Assembly (NCBI GenBank): GCA_947489425.1 | Contig: CANLDL010000003.1 | Span: forward strand, 372,001 to 436,000 | Origin: an uncultured Pseudomonadales bacterium | GTDB taxonomy: Bacteria > Pseudomonadota > Gammaproteobacteria > Pseudomonadales > Cellvibrionaceae | Direction of reading: 5' to 3' | DNA: 64,000 bases | Shown here: piece by piece, positions 1 through 9,701 of the stretch | Numbering within the stretch: the first letter of the stretch is position 1 | How the letters are laid out: each line of letters begins with the position of its first letter | Program-made: the position numbers and the translations under genes | The notes under the pieces: model-generated | The model's input: the letters and a program-made list of their open reading frames with translations, nothing else | Database searches by the model: none | What the model was told of the DNA's origin: nothing

Positions 1-465
1 TGGGTCTGCGAAAAACCCAAGCGTCGAATACGCACCCACTCCGGCGACACGGACATCATAGCCTTTTTTCTTAAGCTTTTTGGCATAGCGTTCTGCTGAT
101 TCTTTTTTGTAATAGCCGCGGTAGCTGGCGCAACCTATGACGAGGTAGCACCATTTTTTTGGTCTTAAAGAGAATTCTTCAGCCGCGACCACATTCCAAA
201 CTGGAGATGGGTTTTTTAACTCGACGTAACTCCTGTAGCTTTTATTGTCTGGCAGGCTTAGCTCATTAATAGAAAAATCTCTAATATCCTGCGAGGCTAG
301 TAACTTTTGTTTTAGCTTCTCATCAGCAGTTTTGAGAACTTTATCAACGGGTTTTCTGGCAAGCATCAGTGATGTATGACCGATAATCCCTTGCGTGTAA
401 TAACCAGGAGCTGTGCACGCTTGTAAAAGAAACAACCCTAAAAAAAGTAAAACATATTTAATCAT
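1..465 (-). CDS. Predicted aminopeptidase-like lipoprotein (COG4324 type), 3' part outside window
   Basis: This minus-strand frame is open from 465 to the left edge, so only the N-terminal 155 residues are seen. The protein begins with a lipoprotein signal: a hydrophobic stretch ending in LLQAC, giving a lipidated Cys near residue 16. Conserved-looking blocks follow: YYTQGIIGH, LPDNKSYRSY, WCYLVIGCASYRGYY and GVGAYSTLGFFADP. From memory these match a family of predicted membrane-anchored aminopeptidases (COG4324); the expected metal-binding region lies beyond the edge. A second in-frame ATG at 477 is possible, and neither start has a clear ribosome site. The function is a family assignment only. 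Confidence 0.7.
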   Translation of the reverse strand, partial: MIKYVLLFLGLFLLQACTAPGYYTQGIIGHTSLMLARKPVDKVLKTADEKLKQKLLASQDIRDFSINELSLPDNKSYRSYVELKNPSPVWNVVAAEEFSLRPKKWCYLVIGCASYRGYYKKESAERYAKKLKKKGYDVRVAGVGAYSTLGFFADP

Positions 466-501
466 AGGACGAATCATAATAAATGCTTACTGAATTTTAT
501 T

Positions 502-1275
502 TTACTGCCTTTGACGCAAGGCCTCGAACAAACAAACACCTGTAGCCACCGAGACGTTCAAGCTGCTCACTGTCCCCAGCATAGGGATACGAATAAGGGC
601 ATCACAATGCTCTCGTGTAAGGCGCCTTAGCCCTTTACCCTCGGAGCCCATTACGATAGCTAGGGGGCCTTTGAGGTCCGCTTGAAAATGATGCTGTTCA
701 GCCTCACCCGCAGCACCAAGAATCCAAACACCCTGTTGCGCTAACCATTGCAATATACGGGCAAGGTTTGTCACGCGCACTAATGGAATCACCTCCGCTG
801 CACCACAGGCAACTTTAGACACTACCGAATTGAGTGGCGCTGAATTATCTTTGGGGACGACCACAAACTGCACTCCCGCAGCCTCAGCAGAACGTAGACA
901 CGCACCTAAATTATGCGGGTCGGTAATACCATCTAACACTAAAATAAACGGAGCAACTCCATCTTCTATGAGCTTAGGCAAATGACTTTTTAGATAATCT
1001 TCACCATAGCTCTCAGCTGTTGCAGTATTTTCTGTAACGACAGCAATAACACCTTGATGATTAGCATCGACCAAACCATCGAGGATATCTCTAGCGACCC
1101 ATTCAATAGCCAGAGATTGATTGGCTAATTTCTGCAATGAATTAAGACGCTTATCTTTGCGTCCCTTTAACAGATACAGTTTATTAACTGTCGAGGTTGG
1201 CTTTTTAAGCAATGCCTCAACCGCATGAAAGCCATAAACAAACTGTTTATCATTGTTTTTTTCTTTTTGTGCCAT
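502..1275 (-). CDS. rlmB: 23S rRNA (guanosine-2'-O)-methyltransferase RlmB
   Basis: A SpoU-family methyltransferase of 257 residues, the usual RlmB length. It methylates the 2'-O of G2251 in 23S rRNA in the cytoplasm, using S-adenosylmethionine. The N-terminal substrate-binding part starts near YGFHAVEALL. The SPOUT knot motifs are present: LDGITDPHNLGACLRSAE (motif 1, with the catalytic-region Asn and Arg), IVMGSEGKGLRRL (motif 2) and IPMLGTVSSLNVSVATG (motif 3). It lies 43 bp downstream of rnr on the same strand, the same gene pair as in E. coli, so the two are probably cotranscribed. Confidence 0.95.
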   Translation of the reverse strand: MAQKEKNNDKQFVYGFHAVEALLKKPTSTVNKLYLLKGRKDKRLNSLQKLANQSLAIEWVARDILDGLVDANHQGVIAVVTENTATAESYGEDYLKSHLPKLIEDGVAPFILVLDGITDPHNLGACLRSAEAAGVQFVVVPKDNSAPLNSVVSKVACGAAEVIPLVRVTNLARILQWLAQQGVWILGAAGEAEQHHFQADLKGPLAIVMGSEGKGLRRLTREHCDALIRIPMLGTVSSLNVSVATGVCLFEALRQRQ

Positions 1276-1318
1276 TACCTAATTGCTACCACCCATAAAA
1301 TTATTTTTTTCTTGCTCA

Positions 1319-3766
1319 TTACGCTTTAGTTTTCTTTGCTTTCTCTATCTTTCGCCGTTTAGCTTTTGGCGTTGTTTTTTTCTTTTTTACTTTTTTCTTG
1401 TTACTACTTTTAATATCCGCGTTGCTCTTTGAGGCTCCTTTAGCAGAATCTTCTTTGCTAGGCTTTAAACGTTTGCCCTTTTTAAATTTACTGCTCTTAT
1501 TATTAGCACTCAGTTTTTTTCGGCGACTATCATTCGCCTTTTTTTGCAATGGGTCTTCAACAAGCTCAAAATCTACTTTGCGCTCATCCAACTTAACGCT
1601 TGCCACCTGCACCGTTAATTCATCTCCAAGAGAAAATACTCGATGAGTACGCTCACCGACTAAGCGGTGATGAGCTTCTTCAAAGTGATAATAATCAGAA
1701 GGCAGTGCCGTAATGTGAATGAGACCCTCAACATAGACATCGAGCAGTTCAACAAACAAACCAAAGTTAGTGACTCCAGTAACAATACCTTGAAAGACAT
1801 CACCCACATGATTTTGTAGATACTCGCACTTTAACCAGCTCACAACATCGCGTGTTGCTTCATCTGCGCGACGCTCTGCCATCGAAGTATGCTCGCCTAG
1901 CATTACCATATCTGCCAAGGCATAGGGGTAAATAGATTTTTTAGCGAGCGTAGATGCTCCATCGACACGCTTAACTTGCTTAGTGGCTTTTTTACTACGA
2001 ATAACTGAGCGAATTGCCCGGTGCACGAGCAAATCTGGGTAGCGGCGAATCGGTGAGGTGAAATGCGCATAAGCATCATAAGCCAAACCAAAATGCCCTT
2101 GGTTATCCGGCTGATACATGGCCTGCGAAAGGCTGCGCAACATAACAGTTTGTATAATTGTCGAGTCAGGTCTGTCGGCGATCTGTAATAGCAAACGTTG
2201 GTAATCGGAGGGAGTTGGCATTGCACTTGGCAGACTTAAACCTAGCTCACCCAAAAATGTTTTTAGATTATTGAGCTTTTGCTCCTTTGGTCCATTATGT
2301 ACGCGAAATAATCCGTCAAGCTCATGCTTTTCTAAAAATTTAGCGGCACAGACATTTGCACACAACATGCATTCTTCGATGAGCTTGTGCGCATCGTTAC
2401 GCACCACGGGTACAATTTTTTCTATCTTCCGCTCTTCATCAAAAATAATTCGCGTTTCAGTGGTTTCAAAGTCGATAGCACCACGCACTTCCCGAGTTTT
2501 TCTCAAGGCTTTATAAAGTGCATAAAGCTCATCAACATCACCAACAACATCTTTATATTCTTCACGCAATGCATGATTACTTTGTTTGGCATGTAGCATC
2601 TCGCCAACTTTTGTATAGGTCAGTCTCGCATGGGAATAAATAACTGCCTCATAAAATTGGTAGCCACTAAGCTTACCCGCCGCACTGATAGTCATCTCAC
2701 ACACCATAGCAAGACGGTCGACTTTAGGGTTCAGCGAACACAAGCCATTCGAGAGCGCCTCTGGTAGCATAGGTAAGACAAAATCAGGAAAATAAACCGA
2801 GGTGCTACGCACCTGTGCTTCGTCATTGAGTGCGCTGTTAATTCTCACATAATGGGACACGTCGGCGATGGCAACATATAAGCGCCAGCCACCAGACTTT
2901 TTAGTCTCGCAATAGACCGCATCGTCAAAGTCACGTGCATCCTCGCCATCGATAGTAACAAAGGGCAAGTCACGCAAGTCGACACGGTGTTGTTTGTCTT
3001 GCTCTGTAACGGTTTGAGAAAGCTCAGAAGCCTCTGCTTTTACATTTGCAGGCCATTGATGGGGTAAATCGTGGGCACGGATAGCAACGTCTATCTCCAT
3101 ACCTGGCGCCATATGATCACCAAGCACTTCGACGATTTTACCCATTGGCAAATTATCTTTGGAGGGTTGGCGCGTGATTTCTACAATCACGAATTGATTA
3201 TTCTCGGCACCCATAGTGTTCTCTTGAGTCACCAAGACATCGTGGCCAAGTCTTGCATTATCTGGGCGCACAAAGCCATAGCCCTGTTCAAAATAATAGC
3301 GCCCGACCAATTGCTCGGTATTGTGTGCAACAACCTCAACAATGACACCATCGCGACGACCGCGCATACCCGTAGATGATAATCGCGCCAGCACCTCATC
3401 ACCATGAAAGACCTTTCGCATTTGGCGAGAAGGCAAGTAGACATCATCACCATCAGCGGCTAGAACAAAACCATAGCCATCGCGGTGTGCCTGAATTTTG
3501 CCACGAATTAAATTAAGCTTATCGACAATGGCATAGGCTTTTTTACGATTACTATGGATTTGCCCATCTCTCTCCATAGCATTAAGACGCCTACGTAGCG
3601 CCTCGAGATCATCTTCGTCATTGATACCCAAGGCCTTTACTAATTTTTTATGCGGCATGGGGCCTACACTTTGCGCCAAGGTTTCGAGAATTAGCTCCCT
3701 ACTGGCAATTGGCTTAGCGTATTTTTTAGACTCGCGACTTGCGTGTGGATCCTTGTTTGGCTTCAC
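1319..3766 (-). CDS. rnr: Ribonuclease R
   Basis: A 3'-5' exoribonuclease of 815 residues that degrades structured RNA and takes part in rRNA quality control. Order of domains: N-terminal winged-helix segment (about residues 20-90), cold-shock/OB domains (about 85-230, with GKIQAHRDGYGFV), the RNB catalytic domain (about 255-590) and an S1 domain (about 645-725, with VTGVTNFGLFVEL). The Mg-binding acidic cluster is visible in TIDGEDARDFDDAVYCE, and the RNB motif FAHFTSPIRRYPDLLVHRA-like block is intact. The last ~80 residues are strongly Lys/Ser rich, as is common for RNase R. It precedes rlmB on the minus strand. Confidence 0.96.
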   Translation of the reverse strand: MKPNKDPHASRESKKYAKPIASRELILETLAQSVGPMPHKKLVKALGINDEDDLEALRRRLNAMERDGQIHSNRKKAYAIVDKLNLIRGKIQAHRDGYGFVLAADGDDVYLPSRQMRKVFHGDEVLARLSSTGMRGRRDGVIVEVVAHNTEQLVGRYYFEQGYGFVRPDNARLGHDVLVTQENTMGAENNQFVIVEITRQPSKDNLPMGKIVEVLGDHMAPGMEIDVAIRAHDLPHQWPANVKAEASELSQTVTEQDKQHRVDLRDLPFVTIDGEDARDFDDAVYCETKKSGGWRLYVAIADVSHYVRINSALNDEAQVRSTSVYFPDFVLPMLPEALSNGLCSLNPKVDRLAMVCEMTISAAGKLSGYQFYEAVIYSHARLTYTKVGEMLHAKQSNHALREEYKDVVGDVDELYALYKALRKTREVRGAIDFETTETRIIFDEERKIEKIVPVVRNDAHKLIEECMLCANVCAAKFLEKHELDGLFRVHNGPKEQKLNNLKTFLGELGLSLPSAMPTPSDYQRLLLQIADRPDSTIIQTVMLRSLSQAMYQPDNQGHFGLAYDAYAHFTSPIRRYPDLLVHRAIRSVIRSKKATKQVKRVDGASTLAKKSIYPYALADMVMLGEHTSMAERRADEATRDVVSWLKCEYLQNHVGDVFQGIVTGVTNFGLFVELLDVYVEGLIHITALPSDYYHFEEAHHRLVGERTHRVFSLGDELTVQVASVKLDERKVDFELVEDPLQKKANDSRRKKLSANNKSSKFKKGKRLKPSKEDSAKGASKSNADIKSSNKKKVKKKKTTPKAKRRKIEKAKKTKA

Positions 3767-3886
3767 TTATTATTTTCTTCAGCTCGTTATAGTTTTACTG
3801 CACAATCCTGTGTACAGAACCATCGCCACTATACAGCAATGGCAATAGTGAATATATGAGCAAAATACCAGAAAATAGGCTTAATC

Positions 3887-3920
3887 CAATAACCATACTA
3901 CCGATGTAGAACGGTTATTG
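3887..3920. repeat. Inverted repeat between rnr and the next gene
   Basis: An exact 8-bp inverted repeat (CAATAACC ... GGTTATTG) encloses a second small palindrome (CTAC-CGAT-GTAG). It sits just downstream of the minus-strand gene at 3940-4470 and upstream of rnr. It could be a factor-dependent terminator for the membrane protein gene, but there is no U tract, so the role is open. Confidence 0.35.
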
Positions 3921-3939
3921 TAGACACAGAAGTACTAAA

Positions 3940-4470
3940 CTAGCCTGCTGTATTAGCAAAAGGGGTAATCAGCGTTGTATCCTCCCCCGCTTTACGAATA
4001 CCAACAAACTCGCGAGTAATAATAGATTCGACCAGAGGCTTTTGCATACCATCGACATCGATTAGCATTAAATACTCACCTTCCTCGATATACTTATGAA
4101 ACTGCTTAATTTTATAATTCTCCGTTAACACACCCACTAAACCGCCGAGCCAAGCGCCAAAGAATGCGAATAACATCACGGCAGCTAGCAGCCACAACCA
4201 GTGAAGCCCTTCACCAAATGTTGTAAATAATGAGAGGATTGCCACAAAAAACACACCTACAACCAAGCCCACTAATATACCGCGCTCGCCTGAGCGAACA
4301 ATATCTAGCTCCTGCAATGGCGTTGTACTATGCAAGTGATGCTTAACAATATTGGCTTTATCCTTGCCCAGAACATGAAAATTCCAATCAGTAATGCCTT
4401 CATCATGTAGGCGATCTGACAACTTCTCTGCTGCATCTATACTCTCTGTCAGGTAATATAATCTTTTCAT
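3940..4470 (-). CDS. Putative inner-membrane protein with cytoplasmic ends
   Basis: A protein of 176 residues that I do not recognise beyond similarity in style to general-stress-type membrane proteins. The N-terminal ~60 residues are soluble (MKRLYYLTESIDAAEKLSDR). Two membrane segments follow, at about residues 65-85 (GILVGLVVGVFFVAILSLF) and 92-116 (WLWLLAAVMLFAFFGAWLGG), then a soluble tail. The first part resembles domains that pair two small alpha/beta halves around a transmembrane hairpin. The start is supported by an AAGGAG ribosome site 6 nt upstream. It is monocistronic, facing away from the histidine kinase gene. Confidence 0.6.
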   Translation of the reverse strand: MKRLYYLTESIDAAEKLSDRLHDEGITDWNFHVLGKDKANIVKHHLHSTTPLQELDIVRSGERGILVGLVVGVFFVAILSLFTTFGEGLHWLWLLAAVMLFAFFGAWLGGLVGVLTENYKIKQFHKYIEEGEYLMLIDVDGMQKPLVESIITREFVGIRKAGEDTTLITPFANTAG

Positions 4471-4658
4471 TATTTTCTCCTTCAGCTAGTGATATTAAGT
4501 TTAATTAAAGCGTCCTTAATTAATACAGCGAAATTGCTCTAAAGGTTTAGTTTTGATCAGACCAATAGGAAATAAACAGACGTTTCAAAACAATGAATAG
4601 AAATAAACCATAAGCGGCCTATACTAAAGCGGCTAGCTCAACACTAATAAGATAAGAA

Positions 4659-7600
4659 ATGTTACCCAAACAACAGATTTTTAGAGTCAGACGAAATTAC
4701 AATCAATGGGTTGCCAACCAAACCTTAGAAGATTACGCGCTACGCTTCACTGCAAAAAAATATCGCTCTTGGAGCGCTTATAAAGTTGCTATGACAGCCC
4801 TAGGGGCTGCAGCATTTTTAGCGCTAGAGGCCATTGGTGGCGCAATTACATTAAGCTATGGTTTTACCAATGCTATTGCTGCCATTGTTATTGTCAGCCT
4901 TATTATTTTTATTACTGGATTACCTATTAGCTATTACGCTGCACGTTTTGGTGTCGATATCGACTTACTCACACGCGGCGCTGGCTTTGGTTACTTAGGT
5001 TCAACGCTTACCTCGCTAATTTATGCCGCATTTACCTTTATATTTTTTGCCATTGAAGCTGCTATTTTAGCCTCGGCACTCGAGGTTTTATTTTCGATCC
5101 CCCTCTATATTGGCTATATTCTTAGCTCTTTAGTGGTTATCCCTATTGTGACTCACGGCATCACATTTATTAGTCGCTTTCAAATATTTACTCAACCTAT
5201 TTGGCTTAGCCTACAAATTGCCGCCATTGTTGCGATTGTGTATCACGAAGCAGGCGCAATTGAGGAATGGATGCAGTTTCAGGGCGCTTATGCCAGCCAA
5301 ACCGCCGATAACATTATCGTTAATAATGGCTTTGATATATTACTATTTGGTGCCGCCTCATCGATTTTATTTGCGCTTATGGCACAAATTGGCGAGCAAG
5401 CTGACTACCTGCGCTTTATGCCCACACAACAACAAACATCAAAATCTCGCTGGTGGTTCTCGGTATTATTTGCAGGCCCTGGTTGGATATTTATTGGCGT
5501 TATAAAACTACTACTCGGCTCCTTTATTGCCTACCTAGCGTTCTCTAGTGGCTTATCGCTTATACAATCATCAGACCCTGTCTATATGTACCAAGTGGCC
5601 TTTGGTTATCTTACACATTCACAGTCACTTCCATTAGTACTGGCAGGCATTATGGTTATTGTCTGCCAGCTAAAAATTAATGTGACTAACGCTTATGCAG
5701 GCTCGCTAGCTTGGTCGAACTTTTTTTCAAGGTTGACCCACAACCACCCCGGCCGTGTCGTTTGGCTAGTTTTTAATGTCATGATCGCACTGCTATTAAT
5801 GGAGCTAGGTATATACCGCGCACTGGAAAATATTTTGGGTGTATTCGCCATTATTGCTGTCAGTTGGCTAGGGACCGTATCGGCTGATTTAAGCATTAAC
5901 AAAACCTTTGGGCTATCACCTGCAGGAATAGAATTTAAACGCGCGCACTTATACGATATTAATCCTGTTGGTTTGGGCTCCCTACTTCTTGCATCCATTA
6001 TAGGCATTACGGCCTATCTTGGGCTTTATGGCGATGTCGCAAAAGCCCTCGCGCATTTTATTACATTGTTAACTACTTTTATTGCAACACCACTGATGGC
6101 CATACTCACCAAAAGCCGTTATTACATTGCACGAGAATCGCTAGAATTTAATGCTCAGGTCATAGACAGTGTTAATGAGCATCAATGTTGTATTTGTGAG
6201 CTTTATTATGAATCAGAAGACATGAGTAGCTGCCCTGCATATCAGGGTAATATTTGCTCCTTGTGCTGCTCACTCGACACTCGCTGCTTGGACCAATGTA
6301 AAAGTAATGCTCGCTTTTATGATCAGGCTTCTAGCTTTTTTAAGTTATTTATTCCTAGCAACATTCTCAATAAAATTCACTCACGTTTTGTTTATTTTAT
6401 AGGGACTGTTTTTTTAATTAGCTTGCTAAACGCAGCTATACTCTCTTTGATTTACTATCAAATTCCTTCTAGTAATCCCGAGACATTAACCATTGTCGCT
6501 GATGCATTATGGATTTTATTTTTTATATTTTTAATTATAACGGGCGTTATCGCATGGCTATTTTTGTTGGCCAAAGAGAGTCATGTTGTCGCCCAAGAAG
6601 AATCTCAGCGGCAAACTAGTCGCCTCATTGACGAGATTGATGCCCATGTAAAAACCGATGAAGCTTTGCAAAAGGCACTCAAACAAGCAGACTCGGCCAA
6701 CCAGGCAAAAAGCCGCTATTTATCAGGCATTAGTCATGAGTTACGCTCTCCACTACAGACTATACTTGGCTATGCACAATTATTAGGACAAAATGACACA
6801 ATCCCAAGTAAGCCACGAGAATCCATTAGTATTATTCAACGCAGTGGGGAATATTTATCAGACCTTATTGAGGGCTTATTAGACGTATCAAAAATCGAAG
6901 CCGGTAAGTTAGAAATTCGTCGTGATGAAATGAATTTTCATGAACTGATGAGTCAATTAGAGATGATGTTTAGGCCTCAAGCCGAGCAAAAAAACCTTAA
7001 CTTTACATTCAACTTGCCTAAAAAATTTCCTAACTATGTTATTGCCGATGAAAAACGGGTTCGACAAATACTCATTAATGTATTGTCGAACGCCATAAAA
7101 TTTACCGAGCAAGGCTCCGTCGAATTCTCACTCGCTTACAAAAATCAGGTAGCCGAATTTACTGTTGCCGACACCGGCACTGGCATAAGCAAAGATGACC
7201 TTGAGCGGATTTTTCACCCATTTGAGAGAGCAAATAATAATGGTACGCATACGCCAGGCACTGGCCTTGGATTAACCATCGTCCATTTACTCTCCGATAT
7301 TATGGGCGGCAACGTCGAAGTCAACAGCACTCTCGATGTAGGTAGCCAGTTTATTATTTCACTCATGCTCGCACCCACTGATTCTCCAGCACTAGTCTCA
7401 TCGCCCGAATCCTCTATTATCGGCTATAAAGATTCGATTAAAACAGTCTTGATTGTGGACGATCAAAGTGCACATCGCGCACTCATTAATGACCTGCTGA
7501 CCCCATTGGGCTTTAGAGTTATAGAGGCACATAACGCAAAACACTGCCTAGAAATACTTGACCAAACTCGCCCCGATATATTTTTACTGGACGTTTCTAT

Positions 7601-8090
7601 GCCAGAGATTGATGGTTTAAGCCTTGCCAAAACAATAAGGTCGCGCGAGATAACCACGCCTATTATTATGATCTCGGCAGATGCGCAAGAGCACAACACT
7701 ATTGGCGATCCTAACTCACCTCATAATGCCTATATGGTTAAGCCTATCAAGATAACCACCTTACTCGATAAGATGGCTGCACTATTAAAACTTAAGTGGG
7801 TATATAAAGAGGTAGCTTCAAGCAATATATCAGCGAGCCCAAACCTCACTGACGAAAGTATTACTAGCGTGGATACAAAATGGAGCATTGCTAAACATGC
7901 CTATATTGACCAGCTTATTAGTTACTCTGAAATTGGCTATGCAAAAGGTTTTTTTGATGTATTAACAAAAGCCAGTGATGAAAATATATTGCCTTCGAAT
8001 TTAATACAGCATTTGTACCGCTTGGCCAAACAGGTAAGGTTCGATAAAATCGTCGAGTTACTTTCAGAGAATCAGCAGAACAATGACTAG
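4659..8090 (+). CDS. Hybrid sensor histidine kinase with NCS1 transporter-like N-terminal domain
   Basis: A membrane sensor kinase of 1143 residues. Residues 1-~480 resemble NCS1 purine/cytosine permeases (NQWVANQTLEDYALRFTA near the start, then ALGAAAFLALEAIGG) with about 12 membrane segments. A Cys-rich stretch (about 508-550) with eight Cys residues follows, then two more membrane helices. The kinase part has the H-box SHELRSPLQTILGYAQ (His ~692), an N-box and the G-box ADTGTGIS (~836). A receiver domain follows with IFLLDVSMPEIDG (Asp ~976), and a ~100-residue tail. By analogy with CbrA, where an SSS transporter domain is fused to a kinase, the permease part may sense or transport its own ligand. 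It overlaps the downstream regulator gene by 8 nt, so they form one operon. The ligand is unknown; a purine, pyrimidine or urea-related compound is an inference from the domain and the wider nitrogen genes. Confidence 0.88.
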   Translation: MLPKQQIFRVRRNYNQWVANQTLEDYALRFTAKKYRSWSAYKVAMTALGAAAFLALEAIGGAITLSYGFTNAIAAIVIVSLIIFITGLPISYYAARFGVDIDLLTRGAGFGYLGSTLTSLIYAAFTFIFFAIEAAILASALEVLFSIPLYIGYILSSLVVIPIVTHGITFISRFQIFTQPIWLSLQIAAIVAIVYHEAGAIEEWMQFQGAYASQTADNIIVNNGFDILLFGAASSILFALMAQIGEQADYLRFMPTQQQTSKSRWWFSVLFAGPGWIFIGVIKLLLGSFIAYLAFSSGLSLIQSSDPVYMYQVAFGYLTHSQSLPLVLAGIMVIVCQLKINVTNAYAGSLAWSNFFSRLTHNHPGRVVWLVFNVMIALLLMELGIYRALENILGVFAIIAVSWLGTVSADLSINKTFGLSPAGIEFKRAHLYDINPVGLGSLLLASIIGITAYLGLYGDVAKALAHFITLLTTFIATPLMAILTKSRYYIARESLEFNAQVIDSVNEHQCCICELYYESEDMSSCPAYQGNICSLCCSLDTRCLDQCKSNARFYDQASSFFKLFIPSNILNKIHSRFVYFIGTVFLISLLNAAILSLIYYQIPSSNPETLTIVADALWILFFIFLIITGVIAWLFLLAKESHVVAQEESQRQTSRLIDEIDAHVKTDEALQKALKQADSANQAKSRYLSGISHELRSPLQTILGYAQLLGQNDTIPSKPRESISIIQRSGEYLSDLIEGLLDVSKIEAGKLEIRRDEMNFHELMSQLEMMFRPQAEQKNLNFTFNLPKKFPNYVIADEKRVRQILINVLSNAIKFTEQGSVEFSLAYKNQVAEFTVADTGTGISKDDLERIFHPFERANNNGTHTPGTGLGLTIVHLLSDIMGGNVEVNSTLDVGSQFIISLMLAPTDSPALVSSPESSIIGYKDSIKTVLIVDDQSAHRALINDLLTPLGFRVIEAHNAKHCLEILDQTRPDIFLLDVSMPEIDGLSLAKTIRSREITTPIIMISADAQEHNTIGDPNSPHNAYMVKPIKITTLLDKMAALLKLKWVYKEVASSNISASPNLTDESITSVDTKWSIAKHAYIDQLISYSEIGYAKGFFDVLTKASDENILPSNLIQHLYRLAKQVRFDKIVELLSENQQNND

Positions 8091-8997
8091 TAATATCAAC
8101 ACTAATACAGGCATCGTACTGGTTGTCGATGATTCACCAGACACTCTAGGGCTATTGAACGAGGCCCTGGAAAAAGAAGGTTTTAGTGTGCTCGTTGCTC
8201 TAGAAGGCAAACAAGCCTTAACAATTATTGACAAAATTACCCCAGATATTATTTTACTTGATGCCATCATGCCCAATATGGATGGCTTTGAAACCTGCCA
8301 ACGCATTAAGCAGAACCCTAACCTGAGCAATATACCGGTTATTTTTATGACCGGCCTAAGCGATACCGACAGCATAGTGAAAGGTTTAGAAGTAGGCGGA
8401 GTGGATTACTTAACCAAGCCAATTAAGCCTACAGAGTTAATCGCTCGCATGAAGGTGCATCTCCGTAATGCCCATTTATCTCATAGTGCACAATATGCCT
8501 TAGACACTACCGGCCAACAGTTGCTCGCCGTTAATCCCTTGGGCGGCATTCGCTGGGCAACACCGTTAACGCAAGAGCTACTCGATAAATATCAACTTAC
8601 CCAAGACTGGTGCCAACAAAAACTTGCAGGGCAATTACAGCACTGGTTAAGTCATAAGCCTCCTGCAGGCGGCCACTATGAGTTACAAGAAACAAGCGCT
8701 AAATTAAAAGTAAAATTGATAGATATTAAAAACGATAACGAAATTTTACTGAGGCTGATTGATTTAAACGGCCCAAGTGGTGCAGAGATACTACGCCAAG
8801 CACTTGATATCACCGAGAGAGAATCTGATGTGCTATTTTGGATTGGACAGGGAAAAACCAATAAAGAGATTGGCGAGATACTCTCGATGAGCCCACGCAC
8901 AGTTAATAAACATCTAGAACCTATATTTAAAAAGTTGAATGTAGAGAATCGTACAGCGGCAGCGGCTATTGCTATTCATACACTGGCAGGTATTTAG
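8083..8997 (+). CDS. LuxR-type response regulator, partner of the NCS1-kinase
   Basis: A DNA-binding response regulator of 304 residues. The N-terminal receiver domain (about residues 9-125) has the acidic pocket VVDDSPD, the phospho-acceptor in IILLDAIMPNMDG (Asp ~59) and the Lys in VDYLTKPIKPTEL. A ~100-residue middle region with no recognised motif follows, and then a C-terminal LuxR helix-turn-helix (about 240-300, ITERESDVLFWIGQGKTNKE and SPRTVNKHLEPIFKKL). The start overlaps the kinase stop region, so the pair is translationally coupled and is very likely a cognate system. Target genes cannot be read from the sequence. Confidence 0.92.
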   Translation: MTSNINTNTGIVLVVDDSPDTLGLLNEALEKEGFSVLVALEGKQALTIIDKITPDIILLDAIMPNMDGFETCQRIKQNPNLSNIPVIFMTGLSDTDSIVKGLEVGGVDYLTKPIKPTELIARMKVHLRNAHLSHSAQYALDTTGQQLLAVNPLGGIRWATPLTQELLDKYQLTQDWCQQKLAGQLQHWLSHKPPAGGHYELQETSAKLKVKLIDIKNDNEILLRLIDLNGPSGAEILRQALDITERESDVLFWIGQGKTNKEIGEILSMSPRTVNKHLEPIFKKLNVENRTAAAAIAIHTLAGI

Positions 8998-9080
8998 TGG
9001 GCAGCTTATTTTTCTTACCTTATCCTATTATCAGTTTCTCTACAAAAGCAAAAGGCAAAACCTGATCCCGCTGTTAATAC

Positions 9081-9212
9081 TTATAACACCTCAGTAACCG
9101 ACAGACGAAGTGATGGTATTTTTGTGCCATAATTTGCGAAGAAAATGTAAAAAAATGGCAGCAGTTTGGCTGTCCAGCGACGATAGGAGCAAAGTTAACT
9201 GATTTGTTATAT
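9081..9212 (-). repeat. attC site A (132 bp)
   Basis: Read on the minus strand the site runs from ATATAAC through AAATCAGTTAACTTTGCTCC to GTTACTGAGGTGTTATAA. The outer arms pair (TATAACA with TGTTATA, TCAGTTAA with TTACTGA) with one extra T in the 5' half. The stop codon TAA of the cassette gene at 9207-9596 lies inside R''. The centre contains a longer hairpin (GGCACAAAAATACC region). The same 132-bp type occurs at 28261-28392 on the other strand. Confidence 0.82.
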
Positions 9213-9596
9213 TCCATCTCTCTCGTTTGCAAACTGATCATATACATCACCAAACTCAATTTCTAGTGCAGTACGGATTAATGCGGGGTAACAAAACCAG
9301 TATTGCCTCCTAATACAATCTAAGTACTCTTCATCTCCAAGATCTTCACGATAGAGCTTTTGGTGACAAGCGTCTAATGGTTCTTTTTCGATATCTAATA
9401 ACTGCCTACGATGCTTTTTAAGAAATAGCCTGACTTGCAATTTAGTTACTAAAGAGAAGCGTTTTAATTCATCGACCACTTCCTCTAAATCTGTTAGTGA
9501 TGCGCAATCATTCTTTTTTGGAAATAGAGACCGCATAACTTTATAAAGATATGCAAAATTAAACTCCTCCTTATCTATTTCTTTTCTTCGGTTCAT
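9207..9596 (-). CDS. Cassette-borne hypothetical protein
   Basis: A soluble protein of 129 residues that I do not recognise. It is rich in charged residues and in Leu/Tyr/Phe, with a mainly helical look (DLEEVVDELKRFSLVTKLQV) and a Cys/Trp/Tyr patch RRQYWFCYP. There is no signal peptide or membrane segment. It is the last gene of the first cassette array in transcription order; its stop codon overlaps the R'' box of the attC at 9081-9212. A weak AGAAG ribosome site precedes the ATG. Confidence 0.65.
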   Translation of the reverse strand: MNRRKEIDKEEFNFAYLYKVMRSLFPKKNDCASLTDLEEVVDELKRFSLVTKLQVRLFLKKHRRQLLDIEKEPLDACHQKLYREDLGDEEYLDCIRRQYWFCYPALIRTALEIEFGDVYDQFANERDGI

Positions 9597-9614
9597 TCAA
9601 AATCTTCTAATAAA

Positions 9615-9698
9615 ATACAATGTCTCAATAACGGGCAGCCGAAGCAGCGCGTAGGCTGTCCAGCGACGTTAGGAGCGAAGTTAATTGACTTGTTAGAA
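9615..9698 (-). repeat. attC site B (84 bp), core partly eroded
   Basis: On the minus strand it reads TTCTAACAAGTCAATTAACT at the 5' side and CCCGTTATTGAGACATTGTA at the 3' side. The L boxes still pair with the extra T in the 5' half, but the expected GTTRRRY core is ATTGTAT. The central part (CGTCGCTGGACAGCC with GGCTGCCC) is nearly identical to site D. Confidence 0.75.
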
Positions 9699-9701
9699 GC
9701 T

